The translations under genes were made by a program, and so were the position numbers. From Phoronis australis (lineage: Eukaryota > Phoronida > Phoronidae), in assembly GCA_002633005.1 (NCBI GenBank), contig NMRA01000956.1, positions 23,088-87,087 of the forward strand: a stretch of 64,000 bases of DNA, read 5' to 3'. Below, in pieces: positions 34,873 to 49,700 of the stretch. The notes beneath the pieces are model-generated. The model made no database searches, had not been told where the DNA came from, and saw nothing but the letters and a program-made list of their open reading frames with translations. Every line of letters starts with the position of its first letter. Within the stretch, counting starts at the first letter, position 1.

Positions 34873-35769
34873 ATGTTAGGATTTCATCGCAATCATTGCC
34901 CTCAGAAAAAACCTTTGTTCTGTGTTTTGCGTCATTCGCCGAGGAATTAAGAAAAATATGCTCGACTGCTGTTGCGTGAAAAATACTTACAAATTATTAC
35001 AAACGCTGTGAATTTGTAAAATTCAATAGCAGATACAAACCTATGTTTCTTTTTTATTTATGTCTGACCCAGAAAACTGACTAATTTTCCATTATGTGGT
35101 AGTACCTACAAAAAGCCAAACGCTGATTGTACTGCAGTGTTACTAATGTAAATAAGTGTTTATCAAACTCTTTACGTCACATTATTCGAGTTGGGAGTAC
35201 ATACTGCATTTGGGAAAAATCTGCCCGAGCGTTTTTTCATTTTTGTCGTTGCAAAAATATGCCTTGATCTGAGAGGTCCTATTTAGCGCCAAACATATTG
35301 AATGACGTTAACCCCCCATAGTTTTCTTGTGAGTTAGGACCAGATAAAAAGATGACTAGGCTTACAAGAACCCAGTATAGTGTTTATATAAATCATACTA
35401 ACCTAACTTAAGTTTACGTTGCAAAAAACACCCATCCATTACTCCTATGACGTATCAGATGGTGGACATACTTGTCAAAGCTTGCTGTGCCTATATACAG
35501 GAATGGAAAGGCACAAACGCCGTTTGAATTTTTGCGAATATCTCTTTTTGTGTCGTCTTCAATCAGAAGAAACTTAGCGAGTTACAGTTTTCGTCAATAT
35601 TATAAACGTTTAAGCCACATGCAAAGTCAAATAATTAAATTCAAACCGGCCTATGAAACAAGTTCATTACCTGGTGTTTATGCTATTTAGCACATTTGGT
35701 GCATTTATTATGCCAAAAATCGTTGCAGGCTTTAGAAAAAAACCTATTACTCTGTAGATATTTTTATTT

Positions 35770-37430
35770 TGCCTAAATTAATAACTAAATATTTGTTGAG
35801 GGATAGTGGCAGATTTCAGTGCCTCTTCTTGGATTTCAAAACAGCATTTTATTGTGTCTGGACGGTGTATAGAATATTGAGTGAAATGTATAAAAGTAGT
35901 AAACCATGTAAATCCTTGAAGCAAGATGGAACAATTCCAGATTACTTTTAGTGTTCGTTACAATTCCATATTACTTTTAGTGTTCGTTATAATTACATAT
36001 TACTTTTAGTGTTCGTTACAATTCCATATTACTTTTAGTGTTCGTTACAATTCCATATTACTTTTAGTGTTCGTTACAATTCCAGATTACTTTTAGTGTT
36101 CGTTACAATTACATATTACTTTTAGTGTTCGTTACAATTACATATTACTTTTAGTGTTCGTTACAATTACATATTACTTTTAGTGTTCGTAAGGAATGTG
36201 TCAATTGCCTCACTTTTTAATTCCTTTGTTTATCAACGATTTAGAGTATGAGCTACAAGCAGATAACTCGACTCTTGGTGTGTAAGTCGCCTTCTTAAAA
36301 GTGTACTGTCTCCTGTTTGCTAACGACTTAGTAATATTTGCAAACACAGCGTTTAATTTTCAAAGGACTATAAATTATCTTGAAATAATGTGTAACATTG
36401 AAATTAGTAATTAATATGACAAAAATGAAAGTTTCGGTTTTTCAAAAGGCGGCTATGCAAGAAGCTCCGAAAAATGGTTTTTAAATAGGAAATTACTTGT
36501 AGTGTCTCGCTCTAAGTACTGTTAAGAACACGTGGAAGAAGAGACAAACAATTTAGCAGGTCAAGCATACAAAGCCTTGTTTATAATGAAAAAACAAATG
36601 TTCCAGTTTGAAGAGGTACCGATAACCACTTGGCTGCATATTTGTGATAGTATGGTTAAACCATTGCTGCAATATGGTTCAGAGATATAAGGTTTCATCC
36701 TGAAGCAGGTGTGGAAAATTTACATCATAAATTCTGCAAAATTGTTACTGGGCATTGGACATAGTGTCCCCAAAGTAGCGGCAAGGGAAGAGCTGAAAAG
36801 GTACTCCATATTGACATTAAAATGTTCTTTTATTATTTCTTTCATTATTGCATACTGGTTGAAGTTACCGAATTTTGTAAAAAAGATGTAACATAATTTG
36901 TCTAAACGAAATATCAACTGTCGACACGTGTGAAGCAGTTACTGTTTAAATTTAGATTGAAACTTGCTGTTTTAGAAATTCAGTTGGTTGGGATGAGCGG
37001 CTATTTTTGAGAGAGTTAAAACAAACATATTTGAACATGGGTGGGCAACAGTGACATGAGTAATTATTGAGGGATAGTGCATTAGATACCTACGAGAATG
37101 TAAACACCCATTACTTATAGAAAGGTATGTCACTAGTGTTAACACCGGGAATGATATGAAAGTTTTAGCAAGAATGCGATGTTCAAATCATAACTTACAA
37201 GTAGAAAGAGGAAGGCATTTGAAAATTCAAAGACAGAAAAAATTATTCGCTGTTTGTGATCGACACGTTGTACAAGGCGAATATCATTTTTATATTGCTA
37301 TTCCACTTTATGACGATTTAAGAACAACTTTCAAGATTGTGAGAATGAAGTGTGAAATCACTTTAGAAACTATCATGTTGAAGAACTATAACTTGAATTT
37401 AACAAAGTGTTTGTTAGCAGATGGCAGCAG
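35770..37430 (+). pseudogene. Decayed non-LTR retrotransposon (LINE) reverse transcriptase
   Basis: Pieces of a reverse transcriptase lie in order in shifting plus frames. FLDFKTAFYCVW (35824-35862) is motif A with the second Asp lost. PLFINDLEYELQAD (36220-36265) follows. LFANDLVIFA (36313-36342) is the catalytic YADD box changed to FAND. Downstream come LAGQAYKALF, then a 3' part near 36709-36890 with LLLGIGHSVPKVAAREEL. A further block near 37156-37430 contains RMRCSNHNLQVERGRH and GEYHFYIAIPLYDDLR, typical of the C-terminal region after the RT domain. Multiple stops, frameshifts and a 29-bp minisatellite interrupt it, so it is dead. No endonuclease domain was recognised upstream. Confidence 0.75.
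35931..36190. repeat. 29-bp minisatellite, ~9 copies, inside the LINE remnant
   Basis: The unit GTGTTCGTTACAATTACATA plus TTACTTTTA repeats from about 35931 to 36190, with CCATA/ACATA/CCAGA variants. It sits between RT motif A and the next RT block. Confidence 0.95.
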
Positions 37431-37433
37431 AAG

Positions 37434-37720
37434 ACAGGGGCGGATCCAGGATTTTGAGTTGGGGAGGGGGGGGCAGGGCACGCGAATAACCAGAATTTCG
37501 CCACATGCGGGCATTCAGCCTAAAATGTAGGGATGCAGGGGTCTTGAACTTTTTAGTTTGTGGACCTCATGACTAAGGATTTTATCAAGGCTCTCCCTCT
37601 GGGTGCGTGCAATTCGCACCCCGAACAGCAATATGGGATCTGATAAAATTTTAGGAGGGACCATGGCCCCCTTGCCCCCCCCCCTAAANGAAGGCACGAT
37701 TTTTGAAATGTATTGTATAA
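37434..37720. mobile_element. hAT-like MITE fragment with CAGGGGCGGATCC end
   Basis: Begins CAGGGGCGGATCCAGGATTT followed by G-rich sequence. The far side has a long C run and a single N at 37689. Its start resembles the end of the element at 28986. The right terminus could not be identified. Confidence 0.5.
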
Positions 37721-40700
37721 TTGTGTATATGGACCGAAGGCCTTTTGTACAACAACAAAATAAGCATCGAAACATTGCTTCGTAAAGCAATCGTTGCTTT
37801 ACGACATTGTGGAACATAAAAACATTGGAAACTTTTTTATTTCAAATAATATATTATTTAACTTGAGAAAGATGACCTTGTCCTGAGATTTTGTTTTCTT
37901 GGTATTAAATAATAGCACAATAAGGCCATACTAAGCAACAGGCAAACTCAAATGTGAACCTTTAAAGTATGACGGAATTCAAACGGGATTTTTTAAGAAG
38001 AAACTTCTTGCCTTAGGTTGTTCATATCAACTAACCTTATTTTGCAATCCCAACAACGTAACATAATCGCCAGTTGGATTTCATTGGCGCGCTTTTGAGC
38101 AGGTCAAATTGAAAATTCTAATGTGACGCTATTTGAGCCAAAGCTGCTCTGAAACAAAGTGCGTGACCCCTATTGCTATGTCATAAAAATAAGACATACA
38201 TTAAAATAAAACATGAAATAACGATGTAACTGCTTGTGCAGCAGACTAAATTTGAGGTATTCACAATACAGAAAACACGCCGACGTAAGAATACCAGTAT
38301 ACAGTGAAATATGAAGTCGCTAAAACGTAAAACAGAGATGGCACAACAAAATTAGTCCATTTTTAAAGGGATTTCAATAAATAATTTAATTAGATATGAC
38401 TTGTTTAGTAACCCATGTAAAGTCCACAATTTTGCCCGAGTTGCCTTTGTTTAGGCGACTGCGATGGAAAAATTAATTCGTTGATCCGAACATTTTTGCA
38501 CATTTGTAGCAGGCAAAGCCCAAAATACAATATAGGACTATTTAAAAATACCCACACAAATAAATCAATACTTTGTCAAACCCGCTTAACATGTTCTCAA
38601 CTTGTTTTCCTGGCTTTTTGAAATGAAGATGAACGTAAAATGCCTGTTAATAAGTCTGACTTCGATGAAACTACAATAGAAATCGAACAACAATAAGCTT
38701 ACGTGTTCTTCAAAACTGGTAGAAGTTGTCGAAGCACTGAGATACCTCGACAGTTCCTATAAAAATACAGTCAGAATTAATCGGCCCCTTTGTTATACAG
38801 GTCTGGCTGTCAGGGAAAAAAACTTTTAAACCGAGTAACCGTTTGCGTGTTTGTAAGACTATGTACGTCTGGCAGCGAATGCAGCCGCTTGAGAAACGCT
38901 TGAGTAAAAACAAGAGACAAGTTTTTTAATAGCGTTGTGAGTGAAATTTGACTTATCCTTCAGACAAACTGAGATTCAAGTGTTTTCCGCTGAAACGTAT
39001 TTACGGGCATAAAGAATGGGCGAATATCACGCAAAACATGCCCAAAAACACTGCCCGCGTCCTGTGAACGATGCTCTTGTTCACGCTTTTGTATTTGAAA
39101 CAGTTTGCAAAACTATACGAATAGTGTTTAAACGATTCAAGGAACTCGTAAAATCTTCGTTCCATGTCTACATGTGCAAAGATGTATCCGGGTCTGCTTC
39201 ATGGACAAGGACTCAGACTTCAGCCAGAAATTGGAGTTTTGTCCCACGCAACTATTTCTGGGCAAAATTTAAATCTCAGTTGAACAAAAATGCAAAGTGC
39301 TTGAGAATAAAGACGTAGCTATTTATTGAAATTATTTCTTTAAACTATTTCTACACTTAAATACTGTTACTTGGCTAACCCCTTTTTGGCAATTGTGAAG
39401 TTTGAGCGTAAGACAATTCTCCTGAAACAGACCCATGGGATATACATTAATAATTCACGGAGCGATGTCATCACTGCAAAACATTTCATTTTACGCTTTG
39501 TCTGACTGTCGAATATCGGCTCTACATGAAAGCCCCGGGTCAACACACTGAGATAAAGGATATTTTTCAATTATCACTTTAATGATAAAATACTTGTCAA
39601 GACTAAGTCGTTGCGGAGAGATAATGACAGTATCGGGTAAAAGATGACTCAAACGTAATTAACCACCAAACAAGTTCAGAAATTACGGAAATGCATAATT
39701 TCAACAGTAAAAACAAGGAAACTCCGGCAGTAACTTTATTATAAACATTACACAGTGTATGGTCTGGACAATTTCTACGGTACATCGCTCGTAATGCAGA
39801 TTAGCTTGAACATAAATTTTAACATAAATTTGAGTTATGCTAAAATTGAAGCTGTTAGACATAGCACCGAACTTATGTCAAACGTATTCGAGTGACTGTA
39901 AGCTTTAAAAATTGTTTAAATTCCCATGAAAACAGCCATGTACTGATGTTCTCTACCACCATGTCAAGGCGCAGTCATTCTTTAGAAAATGCAAGACACG
40001 AAGTAAATTGATTAAAAAGTCCTAATATAAATATCAAAATTGCCGCATGTTTCCTTGGAAAAATGTACGAAAAGAACTTAAAACAAATAACAACGTATTC
40101 CAACGCCGACGTTAAAAATTCGCAGAACGCGCCCATGCATTGGCTATAGGTGGAAGAGTGACGGCAAAGGAAACGATTCCATGTCCAACCCTCTAAATTC
40201 CAGCTACGGGCCCCTAAACGCCTGGGAAACAATACTCTCACAGAAAAGGTGTACTACTCGAGATGAGCCGCTCAGAAGAGTGAAGTTTTCACCGACCGAC
40301 TAGTTTCCTTACAGCGACTCGGAAAGGGCTACTGTCCTAGCAAAATTCCCTGTGAAATTGTACCTTTTCTTATTAAATTTCAACTTTGGACTCTGTAAAA
40401 CATTCCTTTCAAACCAGACCATTCTACTGAAGGTTTTGAACATTATCTTCATTTCCAAAATTATTTAAAATACCACACGTTATCGCCTCTTCACAAACGG
40501 TTTCAGTCTTAACTGGACAAAACTGAATTCGACTGTCCAACAGCCATTACGAAAGAGGTCTTGTTGTTGAATAACTCCTGCAAAAGGGTGCTTCTTGAAC
40601 AAAACCCAGCATAAAAGGGTGACTTCATAGAAGCTCCCCACACATGGATCATTTTTGAACCGTGGCTCACTAAAAGGGCGGGAATATCATCTGCACCTCT

Positions 40701-43700
40701 CCATCAATAGACAGTCGAGTACCCCCCGGGGCCTAAACCCCAATGCCGGACCAGCAAACACCAACCCAGCTGCGGTGCAAACTTTACACCCGCGCCTAAA
40801 ATTGTCCACTTACCCGCTTACCCGGTGACGGAACTCCATAACTGGGACCAAACTCCAGTAATGGACCTGCATAAGTAAGGGTAAGGAATTTCGTACTAGC
40901 GGAATAAATTCTGTCACCGCGTAGGCTCTGGAGCGTTCCGTGCTATTATTATATGTAGTGTTTATATGTAGCTGTACGAGGCGCACCGCCAGGACGTGGC
41001 GTTTGGTGTCCTGGGACTGGGATTTATGGAGTGTAGCTTGAATTAAAAATTGCGACCATACAATCGTTTCCACCCCATAAAGGCGACTTGAATTAGTTTG
41101 CAATAAGTAATTATTTCCCAATAAGCTGCGGGCATACGGGATATTTAGTGCTGCATGCAAACTTTTTAAATGGACGTATCTTGCCTACAAAACGGGTCCG
41201 TCCACTAGAACTTCGGCGGCATACTGGGTATGCTTGCACGTGGCTTTCCGCAAGTAACGACATCACGGACTCAAACTGCACGACCAAAATGCATGACATG
41301 ATTGGGCACACGGCTCGACAGAAGCTGAACGTTGTTAATAAGGATGCACCCTCGCTGTTACTTGTACAAATATTAAAGATAAACTTAGGTTCTACATATC
41401 TGCTACAAAGTACAGCACGATTAATTCGACTGCTAACTGCTACTTGTTCGTGAGAGCTGCCTCAACAAAGGCAACTAACAAAGTGACTTCATATATTCCA
41501 GTTTTGATAATCTTTGAAATGAAAATATCCCATTCAAATCCTATTAATGTTTATAACTAGCAACTTTAGAAGAACCTGAAAACTTAGTCTAGAACAAGAT
41601 TAAAACCTTCCAATGTTATAATCCCCATATAGCCCAGTCACCGCTAATTCAGCCTGATACCAACAAGCGCCGTCTATCAGTTCGGAGTTCGCTCATTTCT
41701 TACAAATCCTCGAACCCTCATTCTATGCAATCCGCACGTCAGCCAGTAATAAATGCTTCATGCAATCTACATCTACATGGGAAGCAAGTGTTTGTGTCAT
41801 CAATGATGGAATCTCGGTTTCATCTCAACTCAATCTTCCCCGACGCCATTTCTGTAGTACGAGTCATCTCGATTTAATGGTTCATTACAGAAGTGTCTAA
41901 AATGCTTTTAATTAACTGGTTATGAAACTTGCATTAAAACTTTATCGTGTCCAACTTAATAGGCTATCAATTTGTCAAACGTCTTTCTCTAATAAACGCT
42001 TAATCGCGTGTACAATATACAACTAATATGGCTTTATGAGACCGCGGGCAATATATTAACCGTTTTAATAGCCCCGTTATTGTTTACGACTTTCCTCTAG
42101 TTCACAGTCTTAGATAGACTAAAGGCGATGAATGAGATAGCGCAGGCTACAAACTGCGTGTGCTTAAAGCATTTGGTTTTTTGGTGGCTCTTTTGAAGGA
42201 GCTTAGGTGATTCTCGGGGCGTTTCACGCTGTAAATTTGTCTCATTGGATCTTTTGGATTGTACACGGCATCTTGTTGTTTCGGAAAATCTGTTCTTATG
42301 CTGTTGGCGGTGTGGGAGTGCATGCATTTTTTACCGCGTGAACAAACTCGCGAACGACAAAACTAATTTCACTTCAATTTTGTCGATGAAAAATATATTA
42401 ATTATTGTCAAGTAATTAAGAATTTTTCTCTGCTGCTCACGTTGCCAACACGCTAACAGCACCAGTGTAACAAATTTTGTCTTATCTTTCGATAAACCTC
42501 GTTAATTGAAGTCTGCAGAACTCTTTCTTTGTCTCGTCGAAGTCTCCGTCGGCAACAGGTAAGCGCTACTATACATGTACAGTTGTGCAATGCCTAGTTT
42601 TTACTTATTACTTTTCTTTCCACGTTTTGTTAATCATAGGTTTCAAATTGGTGTGGAATCATTGGAAAAATATTTTAAGTCTAATTTCAGTGAGGTAATT
42701 AAATATTTAGACAAGTACACGAAAAATGAAATTACGATCAGTTGACAGTTAAATGAAATTAGGAGATATTATAGAATATAGTTAGGTTCAATTACAGGAT
42801 CGGAAGACGGGTGTGTTTACATAGGCGCGCTCGCGCGTGTGTGTTTGTGTGTCTATCAAGTGGAAAAACAGAAACCCAAAATTCAAATAACGCTGTCTTA
42901 GTATAGTTTTAATGTTTGTCCTTCCTCCCAATAAAGTTATTCGTGATGGTTTGTATTACTGCTAAGTCAAAGTTTAATATCTAATCGCAAGTGAATGTAA
43001 TTGTGCATTTTTAGTAATAATTTTCAGTTTTATTCATGTCAACTGCGACTGTGAAGAAACTAATTTCTTTCTCTGAAAATTTTATTCAACTAACCAGAAA
43101 TAAAATATTGCCATTCTCACTCGAATGCAACATTGCAAGAAGGACTAATATCCAGTCCGTTTACAATCTAACCGAGAAGACTTTGTTTATACCGTCGCTG
43201 TCGGAAAGGTGTGTCATTTTTTCTTGTCACATCCTACTGTGGGTCCGCAGGTATCAACGTTTCGTTGGGCTATTAAGATAAGTCGCTATTAAAGGCCTAT
43301 CGAACAGTCTCAGGCGTGCCTTATCGCGTTCTGATATAGCACGCAGGTGTTAGTAGGTTGTCATCCCGTCACCATATCAGGGGTGTTGGGAGATAGGGCT
43401 TAAGGACCTTGGTATGTCATCAGGTATCGATTTAGGGGAATGTGAACCTTCAACAGAACTCCGAGCTGATGGTGACTGCTGGATATCCCCAGCAGTGTTG
43501 AAGATGAAGGTGAAATTTATAATTACTAAATTGAAAATTGTTTCCGAAAACAGGCCGTTATACATACTGTGAATAAACATGGGTATGTAAAGATACAATA
43601 GCATGCATAAATACTCGTTCAACGTGGTACAGTTTAGTTGTAACCGACCTATCTTCAGCCAAAACTAGAGTCACACAAAATTATTCGTAGAGGTAAGTCT

Positions 43701-46700
43701 CATTGAACTTAATTTAATGCCTCGAGACCATTTTAAAAAGTATCTTCCTAATTTTATTTTCTTACTTCGTTATCTTTGCCCAGGAAGTTCAGACTCCTTT
43801 TAAAATGTTTGCCTTCTCCGCAATTCAGCTTAGAGCTATCTTTACTTTGATTCACGTCCAAACCTACAGCTCAAGTGGTCAAACACTTGAATGGGGCTAC
43901 TCCACGGTTTCTTTGTTAACTGATATGTTTTTGTCAAAATGAATACACAGTTGGTATCTTTTAAGAAGATAATATAGTTTGAACATGGGAAATGAATAAT
44001 CGTATTAACTGTTACTATATTTGCTTTATGAACACATGTGGATATCATGGGACTGTCGCGTCATTAATTGACACGAAAAACAAAACCTTTTAAAATTTGA
44101 CCCACCGAACTATGCACATTTTTGTATTTTATGTTTTCACAAGTTACAAACCCGCTAGAAGCATTCATGGGTTTTGCCGAAGTGGTTGCCTCTGTCAATA
44201 ACATTTTGATTCGGTTCAGCTTGCGAGGATTTCCGAAGGTGATTTTATTACCTTATATTTTTCATACCGACTATACTCATTCATTCAGATTAATACGCAA
44301 TCATAGAAATACAATAGTGCCAGACAATTTCGGACTAAATTTTAGTTTGTAACATTTTATCTGTTAAACCAGTTGCCTCATGTGTATGGCCATGTGAAAA
44401 GTACATCTCTGCTGTGTCTTGAGCTGAAAAGCAACAGTACACGCTGAATAAACCAAAGGTGAGCGTAGAATAAGCTCATTTCAATGTTCAGAAAGGTACT
44501 CGTTTCAGAACCCCTTGGCACTTCATAGGAAAGCCATCTTGATTCTTGTCTAGTGCCTTCTTGTTCTTGGCGAATACCCAAATCAAAACGTTCGTTTTGA
44601 AATTATACCCAGGTAGAGTCAAAATTCACTTTGACTGTAAACACTATCTCTATTTTTGCTTTTACTCATAATTATTCATTGATGCATAATTACTCAAACG
44701 ATGAGTATGTGTCGCATTTAGTCGATCATTTCGCCAGTATTTGTTAGACGTGAACACATACATGTAGACCAAGTTTTTGACATGGAGAAGGTTTGTCTAA
44801 TTTGAATGAATGAAAGCATCTCCTAGCCGGAAGTCAGTTACTGTGTAAACTGGTAAATGAAACTATTTTTTATAAAACACATTGACAATTCTGGTTTCAT
44901 GGAAGGGTTCAAAGTTCGCCCTATGTAATCGTCTTGTCCAGTGGTGCTGATTCTTTGTGTTACGATTTCAATGGCATAACAAAATTACATGTGTTCGCTT
45001 TTCATACCGTTTTCCTTATGCAAGTAGGACTAGTCTAATTAATCAAGAAACTAGAATCGGTAGGAACTGAACACATAAAATTTGTCGTCGACATGCAGAA
45101 CAGCTTTCCTTATGCGTTGCGTGAATGAATTGGGTTTTTAGACGAAAGAAACATAATTTGCGTCCTTGAAACGAAAAGCGTCTGCTTTACTGAGCAGCGG
45201 GACATCAGGACTCGTCGAATTACTTTCTTATCTACGTTTTATGTTTAACCTTCTTGCAGCACCCAATGCCGAAATTCACGAGTCTTGTATACACAGTTTT
45301 TCAAATTCATGTGTAAGCGCACATTTAAAGAGCATTTTATCTTAAAATTGCTTTAAGCTCAGCTTTCGCTGATATAAACTAACTTTTAATTCAGACAACT
45401 CAGCGTCGTAATACTGCATGGTCCCAATGGTTATGTCTGCGCTGAACTTGGGAGAACTGTCAAATCGTTGAGGCTTAATTGAGACCCCGCCTAGCGAACA
45501 AAACCGACGGTTACGTCTCAACTCTTTCAAACCAAACTTTTAGAATAAATCGTGTGAAGTGTCCGAGCAACCCAAAAGTTATTCCTGGAAAACAAAGCAG
45601 GTTCATTTCAATAAATGAATGTGCGTGTATTTTACATGGAAATTATTGAGAACCGTGCCGAACAAATTTACGGAAATCTCATAAAACAAAACTTCCACTG
45701 GACTTGCAATTTTCATTAACGAGAAAATTTCACAAATGAGATATGATGTGCTTTGGAAGTACTACGAGTGTTGATGGATTGCTATGAGTTACAACTTGAG
45801 TCACGTTATTCGCACACTCTGCTTTTACACCCGTCATTCCATTGATTATATTCGACACAGATCACTCACATTTGCCTACAAGATATGTATATTTAAGAGA
45901 GTTAATCTCCATTTAGCAGTGATTCCAATCCTTCGCTGCGTCTCCCAAGGGTCCATTTAACTTCTCATAACAACGCATGATGCCTTTCCCCATGAGACCA
46001 CGAGCACTTAGTCAAACTTCAGCGAAAATATTTTGCTAACTGACTGGAGATTTCGAAGCGAGGCGCCAATGAATCTTTAAACAATTGGATACGTGTTCGT
46101 CTCGCCAGTTAAAGAAATAAACTCAGTGTAGCTTGAAGTAAAGCGACCCCCGATACCGTGTCACAATAAATCTTATTACAATTGTCTCTCAATTGAGCAA
46201 TCGGAATCGCGATGTAGGCTAATATATTAGACAGTTTTAACATTGCCTCATTGCCTTGATTGTCTCTTGTGAAGCCCTGTAAGGAACATTAGACTGATGT
46301 GTTCCCGTGATTAAACTAAAAGTAATCTTGAGGCGTTAGCTAAAACAAAAAATGTGTGACAAATTTTAAAAGATTAAAATCTTTTAACTGTAAATGTGAA
46401 TAGCACAAAAATTAATAACAAATTAATTATTTCGTGGCCTAATTACAAGTTCGATCCGCATTTCTTACACAAATTCTTTACCTGATTGCAAAAATGTAAA
46501 GGTACAAATTATATAGATATTGAACACAGAAATCTTTTTGTATTAATCATATTTTGTGATTGTAGACGATGAGACAGAGCTGAATATAAGTGAATTTTCA
46601 GGCGTCAAAACAATGACTCACAGCAACAATAATATCAATAGCCATTAGATTACAAAGATTATGACACGTGTATCCTCATCTCTGTGCTAAATCAACCATT

Positions 46701-49700
46701 GGTAACTATAATATCTTGATGGGCAATAAAGTTTTACTGATGGATGGCTTTTTCCGACAGTCTAGTTTGTCTAAAACAAATTACAGTGTAATGCGTTTTA
46801 AAATTTCCTCCCTAATTAATCAAGCGGATAATTAATACCAGGGAGTTGATTGAACGAGTGAAAACGAACTTGGAAATTTTGTTATCTTCTTTACGCTTTT
46901 GAAAGTCATTCAGTAGTTTGCTTAGTAGAGCGCGACATTGTCATTCAACTTAAAAATGTTGAATTGTTGTCTTAGCCAGTTTGTTTTGTTTCATGAATTG
47001 AAACTAGAAAACTAGACCAGATTTTACGAGTTTTCTACAACTTTTGACATTTTCCCACCAACTCATTGAAGCCATTGCCATTTTGTTGCTGGGTTTTCAT
47101 TTACGGCGGTGCTTTCGTGTTTTAAATGTATTACAAGACGCCAGTTGTCAGCTCCTCCGCATCCCGTGACGTCACAAATAACTTGGTGTCGTGCAAACAA
47201 CAACATCACGTGAGTGCACCAGAATGTTGTAAGCACTGACCTACATGCTTTTTGGAGCAAGTGCCACTAGGCAACCACTAGTCCAAACTATAATAGATTT
47301 AATATAAGTCTCAAAAACATTGAAGTAAAGTAGAGATTTGAAAACTTTCTAAAGAAAAGTATCTCGAGGCACGCGCTATCGGATCGCACAGGAGGAACAC
47401 CAAAAACGCAAATTATGTCCCTATTTTGTCCGTCACGTCACCAGATGTATTGGAACCCACACTTGCCTCACGATGCATTCAGTTTGAAAAAAGACGCCGT
47501 ACTCGAAAATAAAATCCCACGCATTGCTTCAGGCTTTTCTGGGGACACATTTTAATCCTTACCGTGAGTATTATTAAATAATTCAAGGACACCCCGTTGT
47601 GGTCTTTTCGCGTACCTGGATGAAAGACAAAATTTTGTCCGATTTGAATCATATATTAACCGTATTATTCGCCGCACCGTTGAGTCCAACTACTTGAAGA
47701 CGCGATACATTTAGGAAGCTGCACAGTCTCAATTGAATGGGTAGATCAATTAAAATTAACCCATGTATTTTTTACTATTATATTTTATCACAATTTAATA
47801 TAGTCACGCGCTATCTGATTTCTGTTATGGTTACGTTGTGAAGAGCCAGAAGTTCTTAAAAATCGCTAAATGTAGGACGAGGTGAAGCTATGAGTTCAAA
47901 CAGGCATGGAATTCTTAGACCAATCTTACAGTGTAACTGTGCATGTTTCGCAGTATCTTAATATCAAAAGCAAAACTAAAATGCATATTTAAAATTTAAA
48001 TCCATTAAAAAATAAATATGTAGTCACGTTACTCCTGATTTTCCATGTAAATTGTATTACCGTGATCACATATGTTATAAAGTTAATCATGTATGTTAGC
48101 AACATTTCTAGACACGTCCTTAACAAAATCTAGCACAACCATTTGGCCGTAAACTTTCGATAGGAAGAGCAGCCACCCTGAAATTGAAAGCACGTGTTAA
48201 AATATGATAGCAACTAGAATAATTAGATTGAAGAAGAATAAATAATTGGTCCTTTTCATCCAACTTCCATCAAATGCCATGTGTGGTCCTCAACTAACGG
48301 TTGGTAGCAATTAGCCTGTAATTAGCCAAATAGCTGATCATCAAACCGACAGAAACTAATCTAAACATACAAGTCATTTGACTGTAGCAAAAGTCTGCCG
48401 AATAGTGGACTCCGTCAATTGCTTTTATGTTCGACAACTGCTCCCACGTGCATTATACGTTGCATAAAAATAGGAAACTTTCGTAAAACATTGTCAATAT
48501 TAAACGTTCTTTTTATGAGACAGCATTGCCGTATTTTTGTTAATGTATACTAATGAAATAATAGGTAAAAACCAACAAAAACAGTTCCTTGCTGTGCCTC
48601 ACGAATAAATAATTCATAACTGACCAAACGTTTTTTGGACGTTTTGAGCAACAGAATTCCGTTTCACAACTAGTTGAGGCAAAACTTTCTTCGCTCTTTT
48701 GCATGCCATGTAAAATTGTTCTGTACGTCTTCTTGCATACTTCTTTAAACGCATTACGTAATTCTGATGGAAGCCATCTTATACGTGAAACGACACATTA
48801 CTTCACGTATTAAATGCTAATGGCAAACGTTCTTCAGACGATTTCAGTTCACAGAGGTATACACTGCTACATATCACAGGCCATTAAACGATGGAGATGT
48901 GTACGACTGAGCGCTCTAATAATCAAGCTGGCCTTTATCTCAGTAAAGTCCACTTAATCCTATTATTTGAGTAGCTTCTGTGGGCCTCAGATCCGGCAAA
49001 TATGCGGAACGATTAAATAGATATTACATTCTTCTTGAAGGAAATAATCTGTCTTATTGCCATCTGGCAAAGAATCACTTGCAAGCATCGGGTAATAAGC
49101 AGCTTGCACAAACTCGTAGCATACTTCAAAAATGCATTCCGTTTAATGTCATTGTTGCACAATCTCGGTGTTCTCTTATGGCATGAATAAACAAAAACTA
49201 ATAGCGCAAGTTGACTTTGCATTAAACATGTGGATTTAAAGGAACTTTATCTGTTTTGTGACCGGAAACAAATTTTTGTGATTACCGGTGGACGAGATAG
49301 ACTTCTTGAGCTGGACTTTAAAACTAAAAAATCGGTTGGGGTTTTGTTATTCTATTACAAATCGCCAATGCTTAACGTCGTCTGACAGACATTCATCATG
49401 GCCGGCGACTTTACCAGTTGACACACTTAAATGCGCTGTCGTTTATAGAACAAAATGCGCTGTAATTTATAGAGCGGGACTGCCGTCGACTGAGCGCTTG
49501 ACTGAAACCGCATAGGTTTCGAGATTCGACACCGCGCTGAGGCTGGTATCAGAAAATAAGCTTTTTCGGCGATAACTTCCCGTTAACAGCAGAGCGGTGT
49601 CATACATCGAAGTTATCAGCAGGAGTTGCTGTCAATAACGGCACTTGTTATGGTGCTATGTGATGATTTTTTCAAATAAAATACCATTCTAACACTATAA

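Larger units (their letters stand above)
27366..35769. other. Repeat-rich region upstream of REC8, no gene recognised
   Basis: Apart from the elements listed separately, I see no exon with a recognisable product. REC8's untranslated first exon and promoter should lie here on the minus strand but could not be placed. Frames of 60-115 residues have random composition. Confidence 0.45.

Noticed and set aside
34467-34874. Poly-Asp/Gly minus-strand frames
   Set aside because: Translation of the CAC/CAT microsatellite.
42097-42327. 76-codon basic minus-strand frame
   Set aside because: Composition is polar and basic, but there is no domain, partner exon or conserved motif.
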